From NCBI GenBank assembly GCA_020809705.1, contig CP085829.1, positions 806,001-870,000 on the forward strand: a stretch of DNA of 64,000 nucleotides, written 5' to 3'. A program made the position numbers and the translations under genes. Positions 10,674-22,630 of this stretch are shown piece after piece. The stretch comes from Calonectria ilicicola (Eukaryota > Ascomycota > Sordariomycetes > Hypocreales > Nectriaceae). The notes beneath the pieces are model-generated. The model saw nothing but the letters and a program-made list of their open reading frames with translations, was not told the DNA's origin and ran no database searches. How positions within the stretch are numbered: position 1 is the stretch's first letter; each line of letters starts with the position of its first letter.

Positions 10674-13600
10674 TCAGACTAAACCACACGCCCACTCCTC
10701 CTTCAGCGCATCTAGCCATTCGCTCGCGTCAACAAGCTCCTCACCCACTTGTACCTTCTTTCTCAACGAATTCAAATAACTTTCTTTTGTCAACCTTTCC
10801 AATCGCAACCATTCATGTCCTTTGTTGCATCTGGTATCAAAGTGGAGATTTTCCAGCTCGCCTTCCTTGAGCTTCTTGAAGCAATCGTCGCAAAATCCGT
10901 TATTTGCGCAGTACTTGCAAATGTTGAATGGATAAACGAAGTCCCAACGCTTTCCGCAAAGACCATCGCAGTTGAAATCGGACCCAGCGGGATTTCCGGC
11001 GTTTTTAATCTCGTGAATTTGAGATTGAATCTCTTCATATGCTGCTTTGGTTTTGTCGTCTATTGTATTCACGTCGTCGATTGAGCTAGAGCTCATGACG
11101 GTACTAATCTTCTTTAATAGTCGGTTCAGTTGATCTGGTAGCTGACAATTATTCATTCCAGCATCTGGCAAGGTCTGGATCAATCCGTCGCTCAAGGCCT
11201 GGACATCGACATTCTCGAACTGGAGCAAGTAGGACATGTCAATCCTCTTCATAAAGCTCGTTGACAAGAGAGAGAATGCACGTAAAGCACCGGAATCATC
11301 ACCACTGGATCTAAGGACTCTTGATAGTAATGTGTATCCATGCCAGTCATTGTCCTCCACTTCATCGGATAGTAGCGTGATGGCGACATCAAAGCTGGGT
11401 TTCAAGGTCAGGCGAGACTTTGTAATATCACGTTCAATATGGGCGTAGTAAGCTCCAAGATAGGTGTTAGATCCAAAGGTACGAAACGTGACTTCGCGTG
11501 CTGTGATTTGACGCAGTTGCTGAAGATGATAGCTTGCTGCTTCTGGATCTGATTCCAGCAAAGCCTTGGCTGAGTCGCAATGATATGCACAAGCCCACAT
11601 AAAGGCGTATTTATTCCAATCTGTGGATGGATCCGTTGTGAAACACTTGTTCCAAACCTTCAAGGCGTGTTCTGGCTGTACTTCCTCGATTTTGCTATGG
11701 TAGTAGGATAATATGCCTTCGCAGAAGAGGGTACGGCCATCAATTTCGCCAGAGTTTTTAACCACGTGTGCCATGTTGTCGACAAGAGCAGCAAATGTAT
11801 CTTTGTGGGACAGAACCACTTTGCAGATCTTCGGCAGGACAGTCACAACCGTTTCATCATTATATATGATCAAATTCAAGACACGTTCAAGTAAACTTGT
11901 GTTTGTGTCAGGTTTTTCCGGGCCCACCGCGTCACCGATTAAGTCTGCCGCGTCCTTCAGCAAATTATAGTCCAAAAGACTCATCAAACCGTCATGGAAT
12001 ATATGCTCGTTGTCAGGTCGAAGTGCATTAGATTTTTTTATGTAATCCATGGTGCGGTTGCTTTGTCCAAGCTGAGCATACCATCGGCCGAGGCAATGGT
12101 AGGCGGTCAGTCGATTTTCGGGATCGGATATTTGGTCTTCTTCTAGCACCTTGAGACCTTCGTTCATCCATTCACAGGCCTCGCCGTATTGTCCTATTCT
12201 TGATAGAGAGACGGCTAGACCTTCGATTGATTCAAAAGCGCGACTTCCATGAGCGATGGATTCCTTGTATGCCTGGATCGCTAGAGAAGTTTCACCTCTC
12301 CGGTTGGTACACGACCAATTTGCTCGTACAGTATCGCTTTATTTTCAGTCAGGATATTGAACTCCTTGCTGCACCAATCTGCTACTGTTCTGACGTCGAG
12401 CACATTGTTAGAATCCTGATCATCTTGACTGGAACCAGAATCACTGGCGTCTTCGTCTTGTTCATTTTCTTCATTTTCGTTAGATTGACGCAGTGGTATT
12501 CGCATGTAGTCTACCAGCCAGTCAAAGGCCATAGGTGCATCCCAAGCACGATCACACAGCCAGTGTTTGGCAACAGTTCTCATCATTTTTGAGAACAGCT
12601 TCTGGTTAGGATTTAGGCTAGCTTCGATCTCATCCAGCCAGTCCCGATCAAGCATGCCCAGATGACACGTTACTTCAGGTTTAGCCAGCCATTTTCGAAA
12701 TATTTCGGCCTCTTCAACCCTGCGCAACCACACCACATCCGCGCAGTTGCTCCATTGTCGCTCAATAATCTTCTCAGACGCAAAGAGAGAAAAGAGCCCA
12801 GTCCCAATTTCTTGCATTTCGGACGGCGTCAAAGTGTCAAACCCGTTCGCTCTCTCTTGAAGTTGTTGTAGGTGTTGCGGCAGATACTCAAGTAAGAGCG
12901 GGGCAACTTCGTTTGCCTCGCTTTGGTTGGCGTGGTTATCAGCTAATATGCTAAATGTCCTTCTCAGAATAGCGAGATACGCATCTACCTCGTTAACCTG
13001 AATGGTCTTTTTGGACATCTTCTCATCAATAGTTTGGAACCCGAAATTGCCGTGCTGAGCGGATTCAATCTTTTGAGACAAGCTCCACAAAAAAGACTGA
13101 ACTGTTCTGGTATCTCCTTTGTTAATGGTGATGGTAGCTGAGAACGTTGGCGTATCGTCATCACTCCTTGGTCTGTCCCTTCGCATGATGAGTAAATCCA
13201 TCAAACCGTCAGCAAGGACGACGTTCCCAGCCTCATCGATTTTCAGGATGTTCGAATATTTTCCTTCTATTTTCCGTCTCAGTCTCATTGTTCCCCTCCT
13301 CTTAAAACGCAAGACCAGCACTGCGCTCAACTGCTCCACATTGAACCAACACGCGCCACAAACAACCCAGGACAGGAGCTCATTGAGTTCATCAATCTCC
13401 GGTCCTGTCAGCTTCTCCTGCAGCTGACTGATGACTGTCTCAGATATTTGCTTCTCGTCCATGTTTGACTCTTCCAATATCTTGTCGATATCTGCCTGGA
13501 GTCCATCCATGACCTCCACTTGACGAAGCTGGTCCAGTGCGACCTTCACCTTGTTGAAATTCCCAGAAACCTGTTTTGCCAAGGTCTCGCGAATTCTAGC

Positions 13601-15275
13601 TCTCAAATGCTTATCCTCTAAGTCCTGGAAAATATTCCTCGATTCCATGTCATGCTGTATATATGTTTCAATATCTGTTTTGTTGTGTTCTGCAATTTGA
13701 ATATGGTAGTAGCTCGCCAGCCGCTCCATGTGAAACGGATCCTCGCGTGCTGATAGGAGAACTCTCATGTTTGGCGATACGGAATCCAATATGATATCAA
13801 GTATTTCAGCTTTCGCGTTCTTACTTTCAATAGTTTCCACCGGCAAGTCTGCCAATCCATCAAGAATGAAGTAATGTGCAACGTTACCCTTGGGGGTACC
13901 GATGGCGAGAAATTCCCAAAGCTCCCGGCAGCTTAGATCTCTGACAAAGAATTGACTGTCGTCACTTTTGCTGTTAAAGGCTTCGGACAGAAACCTTGCG
14001 TATCCATGATGTTGGTGTGCAAATTGAAGAGCAATGCACTTTAGAGCAGTGGCAATAGGTCGCTTGTTGAAGTCATCCTTTCCATCCTTGGTTGTTGTAG
14101 CGGAAAAGAAATATGAAGCTACAAGAGTTCTTGGCGATTGTCTCGTGGGCGTCTCGTATACGGATTGGAGATGATGCGTCATGGCTGACAAAATGGTTGA
14201 CTTGCCAGTATTCTGTGCGCCTGTCATACAAAACAATGCTTTTGAGTCCAAATTATTTCTCTCTGCCCAGTGGTTGAATTCGGGCAAATTTGTAAACCAA
14301 TTCGAGGTGTTCGGTGCAGTGTCGTGTCTTGGTTTATCGCTCATGTTCTTCAAATTTCCGTACAAGGCATCGTCTATCCCTAGCTTGTTCTTGATATTCT
14401 CCAGTTGTTTGCGTCTAACATCTTCCAACCTCCTTGTCTCATCTGCTGCACTGAGCGTCGCAACTCCGTCCAAGAGTTTTTGCATATTTTCAGATTCTCG
14501 GAACAAAAAGGCTTTGAGGTTACTGTCCATTTCGAGCACAGCCCCGAGAGTTTGAGTTGATGTTTTTAAGATTTGTGTGGATTGGAGCCAGTTGTGATCT
14601 TGGTTGAGCTTCTGAAATTCTTCAATGTGGCTCTTAATCTCCGAGTCGTCCTGAAGAACCACCAATTTTACACCATCCTTAAACTTTCGCCATCGGCTGG
14701 CATCTCTGAGCTTGATAGATATGGCGCAGATATCAACAAATGATATCATCACTTTGTGAATAGCGCTCTTAAGCTCAGGTTCTAAATTACTGAACTGGTC
14801 TATACGCTCGTATATCCGAAAATTACTGAGAGATGGTTCCAAAGCCGCAAATAGGCCATCGATCTGATCGCGAAAGTCTTTGATCTTTTCTGGAATATCG
14901 AGCAGAAGAAAAAGCGCGTTGAAACATATGTTTGATGGAGCACCGAATATCTGGGTGGTTGAATGTCAATTGTAGGGTTTTTTGATCGAGACCATGGGTA
15001 CCTACCATCTCACCTCCCTGTGCCGCCACGCCTCCAAGTAGCTTGAGGCATTGTACAACAGTAATACCATATTTTCTTGCCTTGTTCCTTTTGCTATCGT
15101 CGCGCGATTCGGTAGGGTGCCGAGTGTCTTCAATTTTTTGAATGCACTCCTGAAGCGACTTGGGTGGGTTCAAATGAACGCTATTTTTGGTGTTGTCCTG
15201 AAATCTTTTGGCAACATCAACCCACATATTCTCAATTGAGTCGGCTGGTCCCGTTGCCGTGGTCATCGACGCCAT
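10674..15275 (-). CDS. Goodbye-NACHT-TPR STAND (NLR-like) protein, apparently frameshifted
   Basis: A fungal STAND signalling ATPase of the kind linked to non-self recognition. Exon 1 is 15275..15006 (90 residues); a 55-bp intron (14951-15005) joins it in phase 0 to an exon running from 14950 to the stop at 10674. The N-terminus (VQCLKLLGGVAAQGGEM, FGAPSNICFNALFLLLDIP) matches the fungal Goodbye domain. The P-loop is TGAQNTGKSTIL near residues 333-344, followed by a Walker-B-like FILDGLADLP. The second half is helical with TPR-like repeats (LTAYHCLGRWYAQLGQSNRT). It ends in a Cys/His-rich zinc-binding-like domain (CKYCANNGFCDDC...CNKGHEW). The frame breaks at about 12299-12302: the upstream frame stops at 12281, yet the TPR homology continues in the next frame (RGETSLAIQAYKES) as if one base were missing. 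Sequencing error and pseudogenisation are both possible. Confidence 0.82.
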
Positions 15276-17041
15276 CTTCGCACATCCAATTCAACTGGAA
15301 AAAGTTGATTGCGAAAGAGAAGGAGTTGTAAAATGTTCAGGTTTTGACCCTGCGTTCTAACTGGTGTGCCTCAAAAGCAAGGCCAGCAAAAGGGAGGTGG
15401 TGGGAAAATGGAGTTTTGAAGTTGAGGCCAATTTTTTCAGGAAAAAGACCGGGTTTTGCAAGGCATACAGCCGCGGTGGAGGCCATGATTGAGCTTGAAG
15501 CAAATGACCTATAAGACAAATATATTCGTGCCTAAAGAGGTTAGTCCAATTGTGAATTGTCCAGGGTAAATTTGTGGACGCTCATCAACTGAAAATACCG
15601 CTGTTGTCGGCACTTTAGCGTGGCATTCTCCACGTCTACTGAACGCGTCGGACATGCTAACCGAAAGCACAAAGCCTTAAGTAATCCTACCCTATAGAAC
15701 ATGAACTACACACATTTTTAGCTAATCTCGACAGGTCCCTATAGCCAATACTTGAAGCACCTCTGGTACTGAAATGGGGAAGAATTTGAATGTTGCATAA
15801 ACCACACACACAGCCCAAAGAGTCGATTTTCTTGGTTATTTGCTGTGGCTGGAAAAGGAGGTTCGGAGTAGGCTGCCAGCTTGTTTGGGGGGGAGGGCGG
15901 GAATAAATAAAACTAGATACAATAAAATTAAATAAAAATCATGAAAATCACAATAGTAGGTGGATCGAACGATCCCCCCAAAAAGAGAGCCTTAAAATAA
16001 GCTAAAGAAACTGCTGATTGGGGTGTGTTGATCTTCTCTCTGGTGTGGAGACCGGAATCCCTTTTTCACCAAGGCCGGTGTTGCAGCTGGAGTAACTAAT
16101 CCGTCGGCTAAAGCTAATTTAGCAAAAGGTCGAGGGTTCGAACCCACATTCCCCATCACAGTACGGCTTAAGGTCTAGGCTCGAGTGCAAAAATGCCTTC
16201 AAAAATACTAGATATTTACTTGGACAAGGCGTAAAAGGGGCGTGCTGGGCTGTGGAAATGAAGGTGAAGCGAGGGTCAACCATCACAGACCACGACTGGG
16301 AAGCTCCTTTTATTGCCCTGTAAGAGTATAAACTTGGTCATTAAGAACGGAGGGCAAAGGAAAAAAATCAATAAGTCAAGCCCCGGTGGCCATCTGTCTA
16401 AAATAACCTTCAATAAGAACAAAATACGTCGGTGTTAGTTCAATCCCGCTTTTTGTTTTCCAACGTACAAGCCCAGCTCTCCCACACGATTAAGATTTAT
16501 ACGCAGAAGTGATTTAGTTGCGCAAGAACATTCTGCAAATTGAAATGCCCTTTTTCAAATTCCATAACCAACGGCGTGTTGGTGCTGGCTGTCGAGTTCG
16601 TGGTTTGTTCTACATGTGTGGCCGCTGACGTCTGACTTAGGCATCACACGCGAGTAGGCATGCGCTCACTTTTTGGGAAGGCAAAACGCCAAAGTTGACA
16701 TGTGTACATGCATAATTGCACTTTCACGTCGGCTTTGATGGATCCTTCTGCATTACTCGTACAATGCGCGCTTGTTGAGACACACACATGTGTGTTGTGG
16801 CACTGTGCTATCGCCAATGTGGCCCACCAAATCTGATGACCTGCCATTGGCTGGTTTGGCCACAAAGTGGGTAGTGTGGGGCGACCAAGTCACGTCACTG
16901 TGCTCTCGTAAGCCGCCTGATGGATCGCTGATAGTACACACAGGTGTACTTGCTGTCAGAGAGTTCCTATATATTTGACTCCTCGCTCAAGTCTCTCTGG
17001 TTGGATATCAAAGCTGATATCTAAGTTAGTCAACAGCTAGA
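15276..17041. other. Intergenic region between STAND gene and first zinc-finger gene
   Basis: 1.77 kb. It holds the promoter of the minus-strand STAND gene, one copy of a dispersed repeat (about 15755-16165, listed separately) and, at about 16770-16890, degenerate TGTGGCCCAC-like motifs just upstream of the zinc-finger gene at 17042. The latter resemble units of the minisatellite at 21606-21797. No gene supported. Confidence 0.5.
15755..16165 (+). repeat. Dispersed repeat copy 1, ending in a tRNA-like/Pol III B-box-like segment
   Basis: Shares a colinear series of identical blocks with 30545-30958: AACCACACACACA, AATAAAACT, CAATAAAATTAA-type blocks, CTGGTGTG, GGACTAACTA-type blocks, AAAGCTAAT and a TTCGAA core. 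Both copies stop a few bases after TTCCCCA. The last about 95 bases look tRNA-related, with a B-box-like GGTTCGAACCC at 16135-16145 and an A-box-like GCAGCTGGAGT upstream. They do not fold into a convincing intact tRNA. A SINE-like or other short non-autonomous element is likely. Boundaries are approximate. Confidence 0.6.
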
Positions 17042-18181
17042 ATGTCTCAAACTACTCTGACAAGTCGACAATTTCCATGGTCATCCAACCGAGCCTGCCA
17101 CACATCTCATTTCTGCCGCCTCCAACCATTACTTGGACCCACTAAGAGCCATATTTGGATGCCAGCTTTTTCTACAACGCCGAGAATGAAGCAAAATGCA
17201 CCCGAAAACCTAATCTCTGCTCCTCACCGCTCGAAATTGCGGTGCATTTCTCCTAATAGAAACGACCTAGGCGATCCCTGTACAAACTTTGCGGAACACG
17301 AACGCAATGACGAGGATTTGGATACTGAAGACTATGACGACTATCATTACTTTGAAAGCGATTATTCTGATGGCGATAGTGAAAATGATGAGCCGGTTTC
17401 TTTGCAGGAACTGATATCATCCCACGGTCATAAACATCAAGACTTGACTGAGGAATTGTCCAGCGTATCATACGCTAAGGCTCAAAACTGGATGGCCTCG
17501 TTGGGTGACCATTCTACACCTCGCAAGGACAGATCATCATCTTCCATGATAGAGAATCCAAACCACCAGTTACGTTTTGTCTGTCCGTTCTATGCCTCCG
17601 ACCCACAGAAATACGAGCGCTGTCTAGTACAAGATGATCTGAAATCCTTTAATCTCTTGAAGAGTCACATCAGACGTCATCATATGAAACCGCTGTACTG
17701 CCCGAAATGTTACGAAATCTTCGAGGCCTTGATAGATCGCGATGAACACATATCCAAGAGAGTTTGCGCCCCTTGCGATGGGAAATCCATTGACGGCATC
17801 AATGATTACCAGTGGACCAAAATATTAAGTCGCGCCAGACCGCACCTTGACGAAACAAGACGTTGGAATGCTGTCTGGGCTATAGTATTTCCTGGATGTG
17901 TGCCACTTCAAAGCCCTTACCTTAAGGAAGGTCTTGGATTAAAAGTGTCCATGATTCGGGACTATTGGAATACGAACAGTCGAGAATGCGTTTCGAAATT
18001 CCTCAAAAGCCAAAGTTTGTTATGCGGCCATGAGTTTGCAGAAGGAGAGCATTCTACACTGGCCAAACTAACATTGAAAAGCCTTTTGGATAGAGTAATC
18101 AAAGAATCTCAATGTCCCGGTGAAAACCTCGACCCCAGTAAACTCGAAATAAGGGTCAAGATGGGGTCACAAGGATGCTAA
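17042..18181 (+). CDS. Atypical double zinc-finger protein, subfamily A, copy 1 (A1)
   Basis: Single exon, 379 residues, ATG at 17042. Residues about 85-145 are strongly acidic (DEDLDTEDYDDYHYFESDYS). The zinc module follows: C181-PFY-x9-C194, H209 and H213/H214, then YC220PKC223, H236 and C242, so C-x12-C-x14-H-x3/4-H-x5-C-x2-C-x12-H-x5-C. Downstream is a conserved W-x4-FPG-x4-P-x2-SPYL segment and a KVSMIRDYW helix. Five other genes in the window share this plan; the closest is 29063-30235, with the same spacing and a matching YAKAQNWMASLGDHSTP pre-finger segment. Nucleic-acid or protein binding is plausible from the finger and acidic region, but no function is known to me. It is first in an A(+)-C(-)-B(+) module. 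TGTGG motifs lie within 300 bp upstream. Confidence 0.88.
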   Translation: MSQTTLTSRQFPWSSNRACHTSHFCRLQPLLGPTKSHIWMPAFSTTPRMKQNAPENLISAPHRSKLRCISPNRNDLGDPCTNFAEHERNDEDLDTEDYDDYHYFESDYSDGDSENDEPVSLQELISSHGHKHQDLTEELSSVSYAKAQNWMASLGDHSTPRKDRSSSSMIENPNHQLRFVCPFYASDPQKYERCLVQDDLKSFNLLKSHIRRHHMKPLYCPKCYEIFEALIDRDEHISKRVCAPCDGKSIDGINDYQWTKILSRARPHLDETRRWNAVWAIVFPGCVPLQSPYLKEGLGLKVSMIRDYWNTNSRECVSKFLKSQSLLCGHEFAEGEHSTLAKLTLKSLLDRVIKESQCPGENLDPSKLEIRVKMGSQGC

Positions 18182-19150
18182 AGAAACAAAAAAACCAGCG
18201 GTTACAGCCGTAGGATCAGTGAGAAGAATAAGAAACAGTGGGGATTGAATCCTCGCGGTATGGTTACCTAGGCCATGTGACGGGAAATTCATTCTATTGT
18301 CTCGATACAGTCTGTTATACTTTTTTTATGTCATTCTTTGAGCATATCGTTCGCTTTGACTTTGTATTCATTCTTTAAAATTCACGCTCTCATTTTATAG
18401 ATTAGATATCAATAATTCATAAACCTTTGCAATATAATTGGATAACCAATGGTCGTTTCCGACTTTCCTTTTCTGGAGTATATTCGTAGCGATGAGGGTT
18501 GGAGCGCTGGTTCAGTTTACGGTGAACATACTCTGATAGATAAAGCCAACGGAATTTGAAGTTTCTCAACATTATCAAATACCACTTTTTGGGATTAGGA
18601 CAGTTGAATACAAGTAGCAGGCTAACCTCTCTATATATTAGGAAGTCGTAAAAGATTGGAGATGAAATGTATATATGAAACAAATGAAGGGAGCACAACA
18701 AAACAATCGCAAATAAGGCTTGAATCTTAACTTAAAGCTTTATATAAATATATATGGTTGTCTTGAAAAAAGGGAATAGTAGTGAGTGGACGTGTAGAGA
18801 ATGCGCTTCTATTGCCCAACCGCCGCCAATGCATTGATGAAGCTTCCCTTGTACACATAATTCATCCCGTTCATACCGCTGCTTCTTCAGTTGCCCATAT
18901 CAGTGAAAAGGGCTAAAACGTTCTTCATTTATTCATTTTCTCATATCCTGCTTTTTAATTTTTAATTCCTTTTGTTTAATTCTTTTTGTTTTCTTTTTCT
19001 AGCCCCACATAAGTTTAGCTAGGTGCTTGGACATATCCTTACCAAAGCACTTAAGTTAGCAACGTTCGGATGTTATTTGTCATAGTCTTCAGAAGATAAA
19101 CTGGAAAGATGTAAGTGATTGAAGGCCTATTCAGTTTCGAGATGTGCCTG
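18182..19150. other. 3' intergenic region between convergent A1 and C1
   Basis: 969 bp, AT-rich, between two convergent genes. It should hold both 3' UTRs and polyadenylation regions. T-rich runs occur near 18950-19000. No gene or repeat was identified. Confidence 0.5.
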
Positions 19151-20971
19151 TTAGGGTGACAACATCTGCTGTATAATGTGGACTTGTTGAGCTAGACTCT
19201 CAATAGCCGCGTTCAAGTAATTTATCTGGTGCGCCATCTCTTCGTTGCGTAATGTTTGAGAGTCGGAGGCGTCTTGGTTGCTGTAAGCGCCACACGGCGT
19301 TTGAGATAACGATGGATTCATCAATAGGCTAGTGGTTTGGTCCTCAATGGTCTGGTGGTAAGGAATGGGACCTGAAAACTCGTTGACTGATGAGATGGCC
19401 GATTGCTCGAATGACGTACCCGGCTCAGTAAAATTTATTTGGGCATTGTTTATCTGGTGGCTGTTGAAAGTCTCGGAAATGTCGTTTAGAGACTTTGAAT
19501 TTTGTGAAGGAGTCTCAGATTCAGAAGTATTTGGCGTAAGTGCACGGCTGAGAGTAGGAACCCAAACGGGCGCCACGGGACGTGGCAACAAGTTACTTCT
19601 AGTCCCAAATGAACTCATGTTGGAAGTTGAAAAATTTGTGGAGGGAGATTCGACCAAGTGCGAACCATGGAGAGAGCTGGGGCCTACCCACGGAGATCCT
19701 TTAGACCTTTGCACAAAGTTGGGGGCCATCGTACTCTGCATCCCTGGGTAGCCGCTGATGCTTATACTCTGAGATGGTATACCGGCTTGCTGCATCTGTG
19801 GACCGGAAATAGGATCTGCATCACTGGTCCCCGGTGTGTCTGTGTCGTCTTCCGATAAATCCTCAACCACGCCCTCAGGTGTCTCCTGAATTATGTCCTC
19901 GGCTTCGAGAGTCCTTTCAGGTGTCTCTTCGTGAGTATCCTCAAGTGTCTCTTGGGACGTTTCATCAAGTGGCTGCATAGTAACCGATGAGGCAATCTCT
20001 CGGATGTATGCAGGGATAGGGGAATCTGGAAATCTGGATTCCACCTGCCTGGCAATATTTTCGGCAATTTCTTTCGGATGATCCGGCTGTAAAGCTGATG
20101 GCGGGAGATCGATGCCTGGAAAGAGCTGATTCCATGTCCATTCCCATTTTTGGACGTCCTTTAATCCAATAGGCTGAGAACCTTTGCCGCTTTTGTGGAT
20201 TGTCTTGTTTTCAATCTCCTCCTTGGTCAGGAGATCTGGATCAATTGATTGTAGTTGTTCACAGTAGCGGGGAACTGCCGCGACATGGACCCCGAATGCC
20301 TTTTCAGAGCCCTTTCCTGTTTCGCTCCATAACTTATTACAGTTTGAGCAGTGGTATTTAGATATTGTATGACTTCGGTAAATATGCTGTCGTACATATG
20401 AGTACGATTTCAGTGTGGCATAGCAGCACTTTTTGAACTTGATGGGATCTTTGAGATAGAATGGACAAGCAAAGAGAGGCTTGTCAACGATTTTGTCAAC
20501 AGGAATTCTCTGTTTGGGGAGTCTTCTATCGTCGTCTTCCTCGTTGTTGTCATCATTGTCGGCAGGCACATCTCGGTTGTCATTTGAACATAGGCGCTTA
20601 TGTTGGCCGCGGCCGTTTTGCGCAGCCGACATTGCACGTTTATTCTGGCCGGATATTTGCGAGGGAGAGCCTGCAGCCATAACAACAGCTGTAGTGAATA
20701 AATCTAACACGAAACCGACTCGCCATACTGAATCCAAGTCTAGCTCAGAATCTGTATCGGCTGCATATACGATGGTGCGCCAATCATGAAGGTACCACGG
20801 GAAATCAGCCGTAGCTGGATGACTAGGGTCTGCTGCAGGCGTGGTAGTGAACAAGTCTGCCAGGGAAAGAGATGAATCGTGTTGAGGTGGTAGCGCTTCG
20901 CCTCCGTTAGAGGTCGCCCCAGCCTCTGTGTCTGGCTGGAGTAGAAGACAGGGGGGGAGCAAAATAGACAT
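19151..20971 (-). CDS. Atypical double zinc-finger protein, subfamily C, copy 1 (C1)
   Basis: Minus strand, 606 residues from the ATG at 20971, which has A at -3. An in-frame ATG at 21112 would add 47 residues of UTR-like composition. Order: N-terminal region with a LHDWRTIVYAADTDSELDLD segment; acidic and basic linker (about 105-160); zinc module C169-x12-C182, H196-x4-H201, C208-x2-C211, H229, C237; then WEWTWNQLFPGIDLPPS, the conserved post-finger motif. A Glu/Thr/Pro-rich stretch with imperfect repeats of the type ETPE, a long Ser/Asn/Pro-rich low-complexity region, and a C-terminal amphipathic helix (INYLNAAIESLAQQVHIIQQ) that could form a coiled coil complete it. It is paralogous to 31470-33723 and divergent from B1 at 22631. 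Function unknown; a regulatory protein is a reasonable guess. Confidence 0.85.
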   Translation of the reverse strand: MSILLPPCLLLQPDTEAGATSNGGEALPPQHDSSLSLADLFTTTPAADPSHPATADFPWYLHDWRTIVYAADTDSELDLDSVWRVGFVLDLFTTAVVMAAGSPSQISGQNKRAMSAAQNGRGQHKRLCSNDNRDVPADNDDNNEEDDDRRLPKQRIPVDKIVDKPLFACPFYLKDPIKFKKCCYATLKSYSYVRQHIYRSHTISKYHCSNCNKLWSETGKGSEKAFGVHVAAVPRYCEQLQSIDPDLLTKEEIENKTIHKSGKGSQPIGLKDVQKWEWTWNQLFPGIDLPPSALQPDHPKEIAENIARQVESRFPDSPIPAYIREIASSVTMQPLDETSQETLEDTHEETPERTLEAEDIIQETPEGVVEDLSEDDTDTPGTSDADPISGPQMQQAGIPSQSISISGYPGMQSTMAPNFVQRSKGSPWVGPSSLHGSHLVESPSTNFSTSNMSSFGTRSNLLPRPVAPVWVPTLSRALTPNTSESETPSQNSKSLNDISETFNSHQINNAQINFTEPGTSFEQSAISSVNEFSGPIPYHQTIEDQTTSLLMNPSLSQTPCGAYSNQDASDSQTLRNEEMAHQINYLNAAIESLAQQVHIIQQMLSP

Positions 20972-22630
20972 TGTGTACGGAGAAGAATCGAAGGCAAAGG
21001 ATTGATAAGCAGTGATTGAAAGAGAAGGTGAAATGATTTGAACATCTAGATCTACTAGTGTGTTGCGTGATGTTAAAAAAAAGTCAGGAGGCTGTGTGGG
21101 TTTTATCTGCATGGGGAAGCGAGATAGTTATCCTCATTAGTGCTCACAGAAATTAACACGAATGTGTGTGGCCATGCCGCGGTTGCTATCTTCCACATCC
21201 GCGTTGCACCTTTCCCAAATGGGTAGCCGTGGGCTGAAATGTAAATTCATTCTTTTATCACGAGTCCTAGTCTCTCTGGCTGGCGAGCTGGAAGGGGCTT
21301 CGTCACAGTCTCCACTCCTCTTTCACTGCGGATGCAAATTTCAGAGATCATGTAGCGATAGCTGCAAGGCTCATCTGGTAGCTGCGCGCGAGTGTTTTGG
21401 GTCCCCATAAAGCGCTGGATGTTGTCAAACATGAATGAGCGACAAGAAAATCAGTCCATCGTGTGATTATTTCAAACGCATTACTCACAGCCTTGGAGTC
21501 GCCCGAGTTGTTGCGGGAAGATGAAGATATATAATGTCTAGTTTTGTAATTTGCATTTTTGGCTGCTATCATATTATAGCATTGAAACATCCAATCAAAA
21601 CGCCTAGCGCATTGTGGCCCACGGATGTGGTAGCAAATGCCGTCCGCCATTGGGGCCTGCATTGAGGGCCACACTGTGATCCACTATTGTGGCCCACCAA
21701 TGTGGCCCGCAGTGGGAGCCGCAGTGGGAGCCGCACTGTGATTCGCCATTGTGGGAGCAAATGCAGCCCGCAGTGTGGCCCGCCAGTGTGACCATCGCTG
21801 CTGTCAGGGGCATTGGTGCAATCATACTGGAGCCTGAGCGTTCGAATATGCATTTTGGACAGGCTTTCTAAGACATTCCCTGGCCCCGAACGCACAAGTG
21901 GATATAGCTCGTTTCTGTGTCCGCTGCTTGGTCCACGTAGTGTGTGTGGAGCTGAACGAGTTCACACTTTGTAAGGTTAGGGTACGCTGGGCAACTGGGA
22001 AACACGAATGGGCAGGCTAAGTAGAGAAAGAATCTTACTTTTCTTCCCGGTGAGCAGATCTACAGGAGAGAGGATGACTGTGCGGAGGAAGATGGAACGT
22101 TGAGAAGCTGGGGATAGTGGCAAGGAGCACACGTGTTTCACACAATAATAGCTCTGCTTTGATAACACGCCGGAAATAGACGAGAGATTATCAACTCTGG
22201 GTTGACATAAACGATCCCTGTCTCAGATTAGCCCGTCCCCTGCGACTAGACCCCTTTTGTGCCGTGTGCGACCTCGACATTCCGAGGAGTGAACTATTAT
22301 CTGTCCAGCGCCACATGACAGCGGATCTTCTAAGCCCACACAATCATTCCACTGCTGGCCTCATTAGAACCTTATGCATAGTGGCCTTTTGGAATAGCCT
22401 GTTTAGCCCTCCTCCTCTTTGCAACCCGAACTCAATCTGACCTTGCTGCCTCCCCATACCGCACTGTTCTCGCTATTTCTCTGAATGTGACCTCACTGCA
22501 AACAGCAAAGAACATCTTTCTGACGACAATATCCTTGCAGGCCAAGCATCAAGTTCATTACAACTAAATTATCTGAAGGGTACAGCTCCAGGCCTTTATT
22601 GTGATTTTTTATACTGGCACATGGTGAAGC
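20972..22630. promoter_or_regulatory. Divergent promoter region of C1 and B1
   Basis: 1.66 kb between the start codons of C1 (minus) and B1 (plus). It contains the 12-bp minisatellite at 21606-21797. The equivalent region of the second module (33724-35822) also contains one, so the element is a conserved feature of this gene pair. No other gene is supported. Confidence 0.6.
21606..21797 (+). repeat. Degenerate 12-bp tandem repeat, TGTGG core (copy 1)
   Basis: About 16 imperfect units of roughly 12 bases, such as CAATGTGGCCCG, CAGTGGGAGCCG (twice in a row), CACTGTGATTCG and CAGTGTGGCCCG. It is more GC-rich than the surrounding DNA. It sits within the divergent promoter region of two zinc-finger paralogues. 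Confidence 0.75.

Noticed and set aside
16070..16165. Possible tRNA gene (B-box GGTTCGAACCC)
   Set aside because: The T-stem pairs poorly, and no proper acceptor stem or anticodon arm can be drawn; the same segment recurs mutated at 30855-30958 as part of a repeat.
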